DNA of 64,000 nucleotides from contig DATMMX010000038.1 of the NCBI GenBank assembly GCA_035569495.1, positions 186,001 through 250,000 on the forward strand, read 5' to 3'. Below the pieces are notes generated by a model. The model ran no database searches. It was not told the origin of the DNA and worked only from the letters and a program-made list of their open reading frames with translations. Source of the stretch: DASRDZ01 sp035569495 (GTDB lineage Bacteria > Chloroflexota > Dormibacteria > Aeolococcales > Aeolococcaceae). Of this stretch, positions 14,648-21,548 are shown in pieces. How positions within the stretch are numbered: position 1 is the stretch's first letter; each line of letters opens with the position of its first letter. Both the position numbers and the translations under genes were made by a program.

Positions 14648-16603
14648 TCAACCTGATCCGGCGGCGTTGAGTCCGGCGGCAGAGGTTGCACGCGCCGGCC
14701 TGATCGACCCATGACAGCACCGGCGGCCGCCTCGGGCACCGTCCGACTCGGCGACCTGGTCGTCCCCCGGATGGGGTTCGGCACCATGCGCCTGACCGGG
14801 CCCGGGGTCTCGGGCCCGCCCGCCGACCGCGACGAGGCAATTCGCGTGGTGCGGCGTGCCGCGGAGCTCGGCGTCGGGGTCTTCGACTGCTCGTGGTACT
14901 ACGGCCCATACGCCGCACACGAGGTCGTCGCCGAAGCGCTGTACCCGTACGGCAGAGGTCCGGGGTTCGAATCCCCGCGGCTCCACCAAACGGTCCTTAT
15001 TCAAACCCCGGCACGAAGACAGAATGGCCATCCGCACCGCGCCCCGGGCCGCCCGGCGACGCTGGCGGATGACCCGCTGGCGGTCGGTGACGTAGGCCAC
15101 GACGGCGGCCGTTGCATGGACGAGCTGCCCGTCCTCGACGCCGCCTTCCTCCACCCGGAAGTGTTCCCACAGTACTTGGTTCAGCGCTCGCCGGAGGGGG
15201 CGCGAGGCTTCGCAGTAGGTCTGATGGCAGCGGGCCATTAGATCAAGAGCTTGGAAGATGGCCCGCTCGGTCGAGGCGTAGCCCGTCTTGCTGGCCTCAA
15301 GCTGCCGCTGAATCTCGTTGACGTGGCGGGTGATGCGGTCCTGCTCCTGCTTGAGCAAGCCGAGGGGAATCGCGTCCGCGTAGTGGGCTTGAAGTAGCTT
15401 GGCCCGCTCCAGTTCCAAGCGTCCAAGGCGGGCATGGTGTCGCCGGATGGTCAGCTCCTGCTGTCGGCGCTCGCCTTCCAGTTCGGCGCGCAGCATCTTC
15501 TCCAGCGCTTCGCGGTCCTCAGCGCTCATGCGCAGCCGCTGTTCTTGCCGTTCGTACTGGGCCAACACCTCCTGCTCCATGACTTCGGCCAGGACGTACC
15601 GCTGCTGACACCCTCTGCTCCGATGCCGCAGGGCGCAGAAGTAATACAGGTAGCGGCGGCCGGTCTTGCCGCGTGCGTTTGTCACCAGCATGGCGGAACC
15701 ACAGCGGCCGCACCGCAGACTGCCCTTGAGGTAATGGTTGTGGGTCCGTGCCCGTTCTCCCGCCTGATCGTGGGCTTGGAGGACTTGCTGCACGCGCTCA
15801 AAGAGATCAGGGGACACGATGGCGTCGTGGCGCGCGTTGGGGTACTCCACCCCCTTGTAGACGACCGTTCCAATGTAGTAGCGGTTGTGCAGCATGTGAG
15901 CTACCTTGGACCGGCAGAGCGCCTTGGAGGGCGTCTTCGGCGTCGGCCGCGTCGTCAGCCCGCGAGCTTCGAGCATGTCGGTCAGTTGCCGCACCGAATA
16001 CTCGCCGGTGGCATAGATTTCAAAGGCCCAGTGCACCAGCGGCGCCCGTTCCGCATCGAGGGCAACGGTGCGAACCTCGCGTCCCTCGACGAACGTCCGA
16101 TTGTGCAGGTAGCCGGTCGGCGCCATGTGGGGAGTGCCGCCGGTCTCGGCCTTGCGCAGCAGTCCTCCCAGGATATCCCGGGCCTGAACAGAGATGTTGT
16201 ATTCGGAAACGCCAGCCATGATCGCATGCACCAAGCGGCCCATCGGCGTGTTGTCGATGTTCTCTGTCGCGCTGACGAGTTGCGCTCCGGCCTTTCGGAT
16301 GAGCATGGTCATGACGACGTCATCGTCAAGATTGCGAGCCCACCGAGAGACGTTGTAGACGATGACGTACTCAACGTCATGCTGCGTGGTGATACGGTGG
16401 ATGAGTGCTTGCAGCGCGGGTCGATGGGCGGACTTCGCCGATTCTCCCCGGTCGATGTACTCGTCTACGATGACAGCGTCGAGTTCCTTCGCCTTACGCC
16501 GGCAGGCCCCTCGCTGGGTCGGTAGAGACAGTCCCTCGGGATCGAAGTCGGTCTCAGCCTGCCGCAGGCTCGACACACGCAGGTAGAAAATCGCTCGGGA
16601 CAC
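14648..16603 (-). CDS. Large serine recombinase (site-specific integrase)
   Basis: A GTG at 16603 opens a 651-codon frame. The N-terminal resolvase domain shows AIFYLRVSSLRQAE with the catalytic Ser in VSS. Further on are YVIVYNVSRWARN and GRLVHAIMAGVSEYN (the Arg-rich helix E region). The middle carries a recombinase domain (THMLHNRYYIGTVVYKGVEYPNAR type) and a zinc ribbon CGRCGSAML, followed by a long coiled coil. Functional sequence likely ends near residue 535. The last part (EPRGFEPRTSAVR) is antisense translation of the tRNA-Ala copy, and the final segment is antisense AKR. The natural stop is therefore set by the integration site. The gene lies 1 nt after the ImmA-like gene, forming an XRE-immA-int operon. 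Large serine integrases join attP and attB by concerted double-strand exchange. Confidence 0.9.
   Translation of the reverse strand: MSRAIFYLRVSSLRQAETDFDPEGLSLPTQRGACRRKAKELDAVIVDEYIDRGESAKSAHRPALQALIHRITTQHDVEYVIVYNVSRWARNLDDDVVMTMLIRKAGAQLVSATENIDNTPMGRLVHAIMAGVSEYNISVQARDILGGLLRKAETGGTPHMAPTGYLHNRTFVEGREVRTVALDAERAPLVHWAFEIYATGEYSVRQLTDMLEARGLTTRPTPKTPSKALCRSKVAHMLHNRYYIGTVVYKGVEYPNARHDAIVSPDLFERVQQVLQAHDQAGERARTHNHYLKGSLRCGRCGSAMLVTNARGKTGRRYLYYFCALRHRSRGCQQRYVLAEVMEQEVLAQYERQEQRLRMSAEDREALEKMLRAELEGERRQQELTIRRHHARLGRLELERAKLLQAHYADAIPLGLLKQEQDRITRHVNEIQRQLEASKTGYASTERAIFQALDLMARCHQTYCEASRPLRRALNQVLWEHFRVEEGGVEDGQLVHATAAVVAYVTDRQRVIRQRRRAARGAVRMAILSSCRGLNKDRLVEPRGFEPRTSAVRVQRFGDDLVCGVWAVVPRAVEDPDAELRGTPHHANCLVAVGGRARDPGPGQAHGAEPHPGDDQVAESDGARGGRRCCHGSIRPARATSAAGLNAAGSG
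14711..14948 (+). pseudogene. Aldo/keto reductase, 5' fragment interrupted by the mobile element
   Basis: From the ATG at 14711 the product has an AKR N-terminus: VRLGDLVVPRMGFGTMRL, then EAIRVVRRAAELGVGVFD, then WYYGPYAAHEVVAEALYPY. These are the first beta strand and the region with the expected catalytic Asp and Tyr. AKR similarity stops after YPY at about 14948, exactly where identity to the tRNA-Ala 3' end begins at 14949. The frame then reads through tRNA and element sequence. A complete AKR is about 270-330 aa, so roughly three quarters is missing. I found no matching 3' part elsewhere in the window. It is best read as a gene split by integration of the element to its right. Confidence 0.75.
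14949..14986 (+). repeat. 38-bp copy of tRNA-Ala 3' end at the element's left edge (att-like)
   Basis: This copy is identical to 3543-3580 and in the same orientation. It begins directly after the broken aldo/keto reductase and ends at CCAC, followed by CAAACGG instead of the tRNA's own flank. The serine integrase gene reads across it on the opposite strand. This fits an attachment half or a relic of earlier insertion at tRNA-Ala. Confidence 0.8.
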
Positions 16604-16604
16604 G

Positions 16605-17210
16605 CTACGCCGCCTCCCTCGCCTCGGGATAGTTGCCGCACTGGGCCGCGCGGTCGATGAGGCCCAGCTGCTCCAGGCGCCGGATCATGGCGACTTGGGA
16701 CACGTCGAAGCGGTCGGCGAGGCGTTCCGGGTCTTGCAATCCCGCCGCCCAATCGCGCTTGAGCCAAGTCTTGGGCATGAGGACGCAGGCCGCAAAGTAG
16801 TTAGCCATGCGCTCGGATCGGTCGCGGGTAGTCAACCCAAAGTGAGGAGGATACATAAGGGCTTCTGACTTACCGTCGATAACGTGCTTTCCCTCGTGCA
16901 GCGTCGTGTATCTCCGTCTGACGGGCGCGTCCTTTGCGTTGACTGCGATCACCCAGCGCCCACCGATGGATTCATAGAAGCCTCCCACGCGTTCCCCATC
17001 GAACTTCTCCAATCGCACGCGTTGCAAGTTGGCGATGATCGTCTCGGGGACAGGCGGGGCGGTGACATTGGAAAGATCAAGTAGGCGCGTTGCCTGGCGC
17101 TCAGCTACCCACATCGCTTCTAGCGTCGAGAGCGGACGTTTCGGCGCCAGTCGCCGCAGCTCAGCGAGCGGTATTGCCACGGCGCCCTCCTTTGCGTGGC
17201 TTGACACCAT
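16605..17210 (-). CDS. ImmA/IrrE-family metallopeptidase
   Basis: The likely start is the ATG at 17210 (201 aa); a GTG at 17180 is also possible. Either overlaps the XRE gene. The hallmark is TLHEGKHVID, an HExxH zinc site, followed by DRSERMANYFAACVLMP, which holds the third ligand region of the ImmA family. C-terminal FDVSQVAMIRRLEQLGLI is a winged-helix-like segment. In ICEBs1-type elements ImmA cleaves the paired repressor after DNA damage or cell signals to release excision and transfer. Here the gene directly follows an XRE regulator and precedes the integrase, so the same relief role is inferred. Confidence 0.87.
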   Translation of the reverse strand: MVSSHAKEGAVAIPLAELRRLAPKRPLSTLEAMWVAERQATRLLDLSNVTAPPVPETIIANLQRVRLEKFDGERVGGFYESIGGRWVIAVNAKDAPVRRRYTTLHEGKHVIDGKSEALMYPPHFGLTTRDRSERMANYFAACVLMPKTWLKRDWAAGLQDPERLADRFDVSQVAMIRRLEQLGLIDRAAQCGNYPEAREAA

Positions 17211-17541
17211 AGCGCTGGCGCAGTTCCTCGATGTGTTGTTCCGCTTCGGCGATCGCGTCCTGCGGCAGGCCGTACCGTGTACGCAGAAGCGGAGCGAGGC
17301 TGGGAAGTCCAGAAGGCAACGCAATACCAGCCAGCGTGTACAAGTCCGCCAGCCGCAGGCCCAACAGTGGTGCGATCTTTTCCAGCGTGTCGGCGCGCGG
17401 CTCGCGGTTGGCAACCTCGAGGTGTTGCAGAGTGGCGTAGGGAACGCCCGAACGCTCCGCTAGCTGGCGCCGACTGATGCCGCGCTCTTCGCGGCGCTGC
17501 TTGACGAATTCCCCCAAGGCGACCAGATCGGCGGGTGGCAT
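17161..17541 (-). CDS. XRE-family repressor paired with ImmA
   Basis: This 126-aa protein starts at the ATG at 17541 with an AAGGAG site about 8 nt upstream. An HTH_3 domain fills residues 10-65: GEFVKQRREERGISRRQLAERSG, then VPYATLQHLEVANREPRADTLEKIA, then LLGLRLADLY. The C-terminal helical part (about 75-126) could be the ImmA cleavage or dimer region. Its promoter contains a CCAATTGG palindrome overlapping the -35. The same palindrome is duplicated in the promoter of the mobilisation operon near 25.7 kb. This suggests it is the master repressor of the element. Confidence 0.88.
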   Translation of the reverse strand: MPPADLVALGEFVKQRREERGISRRQLAERSGVPYATLQHLEVANREPRADTLEKIAPLLGLRLADLYTLAGIALPSGLPSLAPLLRTRYGLPQDAIAEAEQHIEELRQRYGVKPRKGGRRGNTAR

Positions 17542-17565
17542 GGCGGCGATTCTCCTTTCGCCGCC

Positions 17566-17594
17566 ATTATCTCAAAACGAATCCAATTGGTCAA
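17566..17594 (-). promoter_or_regulatory. Promoter of XRE-immA-int operon with CCAATTGG operator
   Basis: On the minus strand TTGACC (17594-17589) and GATAAT (17571-17566) are separated by exactly 17 nt, and the XRE start codon is 25 nt downstream. The palindrome TCCAATTGGT (17582-17591) overlaps the -35, a typical place for autorepression. A matching TCCAATTGGA occurs twice near 25.7 kb. Confidence 0.7.
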
Positions 17595-17734
17595 TACCGA
17601 ATCAGCCGACCACAGGTTGGTGGTCCACAGGGGCGCCAAGACTACGGCGAATCAGGAGCCGTTGTGATCCCGTTCATGTTGTGCGGACTAACCCCATTCA
17701 CCCATGCCGGTTCACCGCCTCTCCCTTCTGAATT

Positions 17735-18850
17735 TCATTCTAGCACCCCTGATTTCCATGTCCAGCCGATTCCGTATGAGCGGTGAGCTTCCAAAGCACC
17801 AAACAACCACTCGCTTTCGCCGTCGGGGGATACCGGGAGTGCCGTACTAGGTGTCCATCGCCCAGGCACCTGTCTAGTGCGTAGTCCCTCGAAACGCCAC
17901 ACTAATTCAGGCAGGTCCTCGACGTTGAACTGGACGGTTAGGCGAAAGGCTTTGACATCACGCAAAGGCTCAAGGTAATAGTAGGCGGCCGGTTCGGCGT
18001 CACTAACGATGTGCCTTCGAGTGCTGACCACATGTAGCGTGTCGTGTCGCATTTTCGGAATGGAAATAGTCTGTACGTAATAGCCTGGGCCGTCCTCCAC
18101 TGGCTCTGAATTAAGAACCCCGCCCCACAATACTTCAAGTCGTGTGGCGCCGGCCGAGTGATCCGTTGCGTGCCAACTCGACGCATGAAAGGTTTCCACC
18201 CCGTCCGTCAGCGCCCGAATCACTCGCAGGGTGCGGACATCTGTTGGAACGTGGCTCTTGCGGCCGAAGCGGTACACGATCTGCACATACTCGCTGATGT
18301 AATCGCCGTCTTGGGTGCCTTGTCCTTGCTCAGGTGGCGGCGCAACTTCAGATAGGCTGGACGCAAGGGTCAGGATGGTGTCAGTAAGCACAGCGAGTAG
18401 CTGCGGCTGCCAAGTGCGTCGGAACTTGCGGTCGCTCATCGCTGTGTGCGTGGCATCGATCACTCGTTTTCGCGCTCCCATCGGGGTTAGTGCAGGGTTC
18501 GTGTCAAGTCGCAGGAGAAATCTGAGCTGTTTCCCGGTGTCACCTCCATCGGTTTGCTCTAAGCGTGTGATGGCATCTTCGATCAGTTGAGCGGCGGCAG
18601 CAGCTTGACTGCGCGGACGGGGACTGACGCTGGACACAAGCCCGCAGAGAACGTCACAATGACGCGCCACGATGTCTTTCTGGACGCCATAGGCCACCAA
18701 GTGGCTCAGCTGCGAGGTGAGCCGCTCTCTTTGTGCCGCGAGGCGCGCCCGTCTGGCGACTTCATCAGGCTCCTCCACGGTCATAATCCTCCCGAGGTCT
18801 GATCTGACCAAGCAGTGACCAAGCAGCTGTCCAAGCGGTGCGTCGCTCAT
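17735..18850 (-). CDS. Hypothetical protein of the mobile element (371 aa)
   Basis: The frame starts MSDAPLGQLLGHCLVRSDLG at 18850. The first half is helical and Arg-rich (VARRARLAAQRERLTSQLSHLVAYG), with no signal peptide or membrane segment. The second half is beta-rich with many aromatic residues (YISEYVQIVYRFGRKSH, YYVQTISIPKMRHDTLHVV, WRFEGLRT). It has no family I recognise. Codon use is less GC-biased than the flanking chromosome, in line with acquisition. Its stop lies about 190 bp from the XRE start on the same strand, so it is probably transcribed on its own. Within a mobile element it could be regulatory, anti-defence or defensive; the sequence does not decide. Confidence 0.7.
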   Translation of the reverse strand: MSDAPLGQLLGHCLVRSDLGRIMTVEEPDEVARRARLAAQRERLTSQLSHLVAYGVQKDIVARHCDVLCGLVSSVSPRPRSQAAAAAQLIEDAITRLEQTDGGDTGKQLRFLLRLDTNPALTPMGARKRVIDATHTAMSDRKFRRTWQPQLLAVLTDTILTLASSLSEVAPPPEQGQGTQDGDYISEYVQIVYRFGRKSHVPTDVRTLRVIRALTDGVETFHASSWHATDHSAGATRLEVLWGGVLNSEPVEDGPGYYVQTISIPKMRHDTLHVVSTRRHIVSDAEPAAYYYLEPLRDVKAFRLTVQFNVEDLPELVWRFEGLRTRQVPGRWTPSTALPVSPDGESEWLFGALEAHRSYGIGWTWKSGVLE

Positions 18851-19474
18851 GGTCCGAAGACTGTCCGGCGCTCCGTGGGCGACTGTGCTAGCCTCGAATA
18901 CTGTCAGACGACGATAGCACCGTGACGTCGTGCGAGGACGTCAGCGCCGGAGAAAGGATAAGGACGGTTCTAGAGGAGGCAGTGGTCATGGGCGAGGGCC
19001 AGAAGGGCTAAGCGATGGCGGAGATGTTGAATGGATCGAATCGGAGCTTAGCTTGCGAAACGCAGGCGACGCCCGCGTCAGGCTAGACGAAAACAGCCTA
19101 TTGCGCTTGGATATCGAGTGCTGTTGAATTGTCGCCTGCGACCGACGTTGTGATGTCCATGCACTTCTGCATGGGGCGCGGCAAGCCCTCATCCAAAGGT
19201 CCGCTTTGCGATAGAGTGGAGCTTGTAGGCTATCGAGAGGGAGGACCTCATATAGCAGCTCAACCGCCGCCGCTCTAGACGCGGTAAGCCGCTTCAGGGG
19301 TGTTCACCCCCCGAAGCGGCTCTGTCGTTGACTGGCCCCGAGAACGGCACGGAACCGAGTCTATAAAACCCCGACTCGCGTATCGTCGCACGTCCCACAC
19401 TACCTGTCAATATCGTTCCCGGTGCCTCCTGTTGGCCCGCTGTTATCCCAACCGTTCACAGGAGCACCCAGCAC
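18851..19474. other. Intergenic region of the element with two hairpins
   Basis: I see no convincing gene in these 624 bp. They lie between divergent genes at 18850 and 19475 and must hold promoters for both. CCATGCA-CTTC-TGCATGG at 19157-19174 is a short perfect hairpin. AGCCGCTTC (19287-19295) pairs perfectly with GAAGCGGCT (19313-19321), with an inner GGGG/CCCC extension. No T-run follows, so this is more likely a regulatory or structural RNA element, or a replication or transfer signal, than a terminator. Confidence 0.5.
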
Positions 19475-20023
19475 ATGCCGACCCCGGCCCCCCTAACCGA
19501 CCACCCGACGATAACGCCACTAGGGGTTCAGACCCAGTGGTATTGCCCGAACTGTAAACGCTTGTGGCCGTTGGCACTCGACGGGGTGCAGCACGGTTAC
19601 ACCTGCGAGCCGACGCAGCGCATGCTGGCCGTTTGGCGTCTGCGACAGCGCCTAGCGATGACGGATACGCCTGCGGTCGCCGCTGTACCGCACTGGATCG
19701 ACGCTGCCGTCCGTGCTCGCTCGCGGGGTCAGCGCTTGCGTGTCGTTCTCCGCAAGCTGCGCATCACACAAGAGCAGGCCGCAGAAGCGGCTGACATTGA
19801 CCTGAGCGGGCTCAAGCGCCGCTTTAGGGGGCGTCCCCGCTTGACAATGGAGTTCATTGAGGACGTTGCGGCTGCGGCCGACATGCCTCCCGCCATGTTC
19901 GCAGATCTCATCGGCTGGATCGATGTGAGGATGGTGAAGGCCGCTCGCCCTACACCATCTCGAAGGGGTCCCTTTCCGACCTTGCACCGTGGCCGCGGGA
20001 GCCGGACCATTCCTCGCAACTAG
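19475..20023 (+). CDS. Hypothetical protein with zinc-knuckle-like N-terminus and HTH-like segment (182 aa)
   Basis: The ATG at 19475 has an AGGAGCAC ribosome-binding site upstream. WYCPNCKRLWPL near residue 22 plus a later Cys at YTCEPTQ looks like a small zinc-binding knuckle. RVVLRKLRITQEQAAEAADIDLSGLKRRFRGR at about residues 93-125 resembles a Cro/XRE helix-turn-helix. The remainder is basic. It is probably a DNA-binding element protein and heads a rightward group of small genes up to 21115. No specific family is recognised. Confidence 0.6.
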   Translation: MPTPAPLTDHPTITPLGVQTQWYCPNCKRLWPLALDGVQHGYTCEPTQRMLAVWRLRQRLAMTDTPAVAAVPHWIDAAVRARSRGQRLRVVLRKLRITQEQAAEAADIDLSGLKRRFRGRPRLTMEFIEDVAAAADMPPAMFADLIGWIDVRMVKAARPTPSRRGPFPTLHRGRGSRTIPRN

Positions 20024-20057
20024 AGGAACCCGCGCTGCGGCTACGGAGGACCTGGCC

Positions 20058-20327
20058 ATGAACAACCTCACGCGCTACGGTGGGAACTTGCCACGGCCCG
20101 TCCGGCAAGAGCTGAGCAATGTCCACTACGACGGGCTCGTCACCGCACACAAGATGCAGACCCATGCGGCTGCTGGCCACCTGGGTATGACGGTGGTCAG
20201 CGCCTTGTCGCACAGCGAGGCCGCACTCATGCGCGCCTGCCCAAGGGGGGCGGCTCGCATCGAAGCGGTGTGCGAAGTGACTTGCGAGGCGATTCGCACC
20301 GAACTGATCCGGCTGGCGCTCCGATGA
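20058..20327 (+). CDS. Hypothetical protein (89 aa) of the mobile element
   Basis: A strong GGAGGA site at 20045-20050 precedes the ATG at 20058. The protein begins MNNLTRYGGNLPRPVRQELS. It is predicted helical and soluble, with HSEAALMRACPRGAARIEAVCEVTCEAIRTELIRLALR at the C-terminus. Its stop overlaps the next start by 4 nt (ATGA), so it is co-translated with the 129-aa protein. I recognise no family. Its position resembles accessory genes of small mobilisable elements in high-GC bacteria. Confidence 0.65.
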   Translation: MNNLTRYGGNLPRPVRQELSNVHYDGLVTAHKMQTHAAAGHLGMTVVSALSHSEAALMRACPRGAARIEAVCEVTCEAIRTELIRLALR

Positions 20328-20713
20328 AGCGCCGAGCTCGCGTTCTGCTGTGCCGGTGGATCGCCCTTAGCCGAGCCGCCGGTCGCGGGTTGCGGAGGAA
20401 TGTGCGGGCGGTGGAAGGAAAGACGGTGACAGTTGAGGCTGTGGCAGCGCGCGAGGTGCGACCCGCCGGCGAGGAGGTGGTCATCACCGTGCGGGACTAC
20501 GGTGTGCCGAGCACCATCCCCACCAGCACCGAGCCGGTGCCCGATGCCGCTGCGCTGGCGCTGGGCTCAGTGCTTCCCACGGAGGACGGCGCGGTAGACC
20601 CGGCGTTTGTTGCCGCCCACCGCCTGCGGGTGCAGCGGCGTCTTGAGCGCATGGCAGAGGCGGCGGCATTCGGCATCGCCACGACCGTCCATCAGAGCAT
20701 GTCGGGGAGGTAG
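20324..20713 (+). CDS. Hypothetical basic protein (129 aa)
   Basis: The ATG at 20324 overlaps the previous stop by 4 nt. The N-terminus is very basic (MKRRARVLLCRWIALSRAAGRGLRRNVRAVEGK) and the middle has a beta-like EEVVITVRDYGVPST segment. The C-terminus is helical and ends RRLERMAEAAAFGIATTVHQSMSGR. No transmembrane helix is present. It lies between a small soluble gene and two small membrane protein genes, all tightly packed. I recognise no family, and a nucleic-acid-binding role is only a guess from charge. Confidence 0.6.
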   Translation: MKRRARVLLCRWIALSRAAGRGLRRNVRAVEGKTVTVEAVAAREVRPAGEEVVITVRDYGVPSTIPTSTEPVPDAAALALGSVLPTEDGAVDPAFVAAHRLRVQRRLERMAEAAAFGIATTVHQSMSGR

Positions 20714-20717
20714 CGAC

Positions 20718-20948
20718 GTGGATCAGTGGGCGATTGTTTTCCTCGTCTTTTGGCTCCTGACCCTGCTGGCAGGCGGCGCGGGGTGGGTGGCCGCCCTGCT
20801 GTGGTGGTACGACCCCGATCCGATTGCCTGGGGCTCGGTGCGCCATGACGTCGTGGCAGCGCGCGCCTTGCTACGGATTACGCGGATAGGCCACGCGGGA
20901 TTGAACGCCATGTTGGAAGAAGCCCGCCGGTACGGGTTTCCAGGTTGA
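20718..20948 (+). CDS. Small membrane protein (76 aa) of the mobile element
   Basis: A GTG at 20718, 4 nt after the previous stop, opens a frame starting DQWAIVFLVFWLLTLLAGGAGWVAALLWWY. This is one long or two short hydrophobic helices. A cytosolic helical tail follows (DVVAARALLRITRIGHAGLNAMLEEARR). The stop overlaps the next TTG start (TTGA). Two consecutive small membrane proteins in an element with a coupling ATPase suggest an envelope role such as mating-pair or conjugation accessory. No homology is recognised. Confidence 0.6.
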   Translation: MDQWAIVFLVFWLLTLLAGGAGWVAALLWWYDPDPIAWGSVRHDVVAARALLRITRIGHAGLNAMLEEARRYGFPG

Positions 20949-21115
20949 CGCTGGTGTTCAACCGCGTACACAACGCGCTCGTGCTGACCCTGCTGTGTTG
21001 TCTCGCAGTGTGGGTGCTGGCGCAAACGCTCGTGCCGCTGATCGTGCCGTTGCTGATCGTGTTGGTGCTCGGCGCCGTCGCCAGCGCGATGCTCTCGGGA
21101 CGCTGGACACGGTGA
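20945..21115 (+). CDS. Very small membrane protein (56 aa)
   Basis: A TTG at 20945 overlaps the preceding TGA by 4 nt; a GTG at 20954 is an alternative start. The product is almost wholly hydrophobic: ALVLTLLCCLAVWVLAQTLVPLIVPLLIVLVLGAVASAML, two transmembrane helices with a Pro-rich turn, ending in SGRWTR. It is the last gene of the rightward group and is followed 1 nt later by a strong hairpin at 21117-21145. The tight coupling and terminator support a real gene. Function is unknown. Confidence 0.55.
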   Translation: MTLVFNRVHNALVLTLLCCLAVWVLAQTLVPLIVPLLIVLVLGAVASAMLSGRWTR

Positions 21116-21116
21116 A

Positions 21117-21145
21117 GGGCGGGAAGGCGCTGTGCCTTCCCGCCC
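21117..21145. terminator. Strong hairpin between convergent operons
   Basis: GGGCGGGAAGGC (21117-21128) and GCCTTCCCGCCC (21134-21145) form a perfect 12-bp stem with a 5-nt loop. It lies directly after the rightward group (stop 21115) and before the end of the leftward operon (21161). It probably terminates transcription from both sides despite lacking a T-run. Confidence 0.75.
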
Positions 21146-21160
21146 CCGTAACGGTGGAAG

Positions 21161-21466
21161 CTACTCCGACTTCGGTGTGCGACGGCTCGACGGCAACGGC
21201 ACTGTCGTACCCTCGGTCATGCCGCCGAACAGTCCGGCAATGGCGTCACGCTGAGCCTGCGTGTTGCGGTCGAACTCCGCGAGCAGGGCTTCGGCCTTCG
21301 CCGCCGTGGCGGGGTCTGTGCGCTTCCGCTCCAAGTATTCGGCGATAGCCGCCTCGATCTCGGCGGTCAGCGTGCCGCCTTCGATCCGTGCCAGCGCCGT
21401 GAGTTGCGCGTGGACCTCCATGTCCAGACGTACCCCGATCGTCTTGTAGCCTCCTTGGTCCTGCAT
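21161..21466 (-). CDS. Probable ribbon-helix-helix DNA-binding protein (101 aa)
   Basis: I chose the ATG at 21466. The N-terminal KTIGVRLDMEVHAQLTALARIEGGTLTAEIEAAIAEYLERK fits a CopG/Arc-type RHH fold: a short beta strand (TIGVRLD) and two helices. The C-terminal half is helical (AAKAEALLAEFDRNTQAQRDAIAGLFG). In mobilisation modules RHH proteins often act as relaxosome accessory factors or autoregulators. Here it is the last gene of the leftward run after the methyltransferase, with an 82-bp gap. No relaxase is recognisable nearby, so a regulatory role is equally possible. Confidence 0.65.
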   Translation of the reverse strand: MQDQGGYKTIGVRLDMEVHAQLTALARIEGGTLTAEIEAAIAEYLERKRTDPATAAKAEALLAEFDRNTQAQRDAIAGLFGGMTEGTTVPLPSSRRTPKSE

Positions 21467-21548
21467 GGCAGTGACCTCCTCCGTGATGTTGCGGCCGGCG
21501 ACCCGTTGCAGTGGTCGCTCTGACAGCCGCAGGGCACGGACGAGCCCG

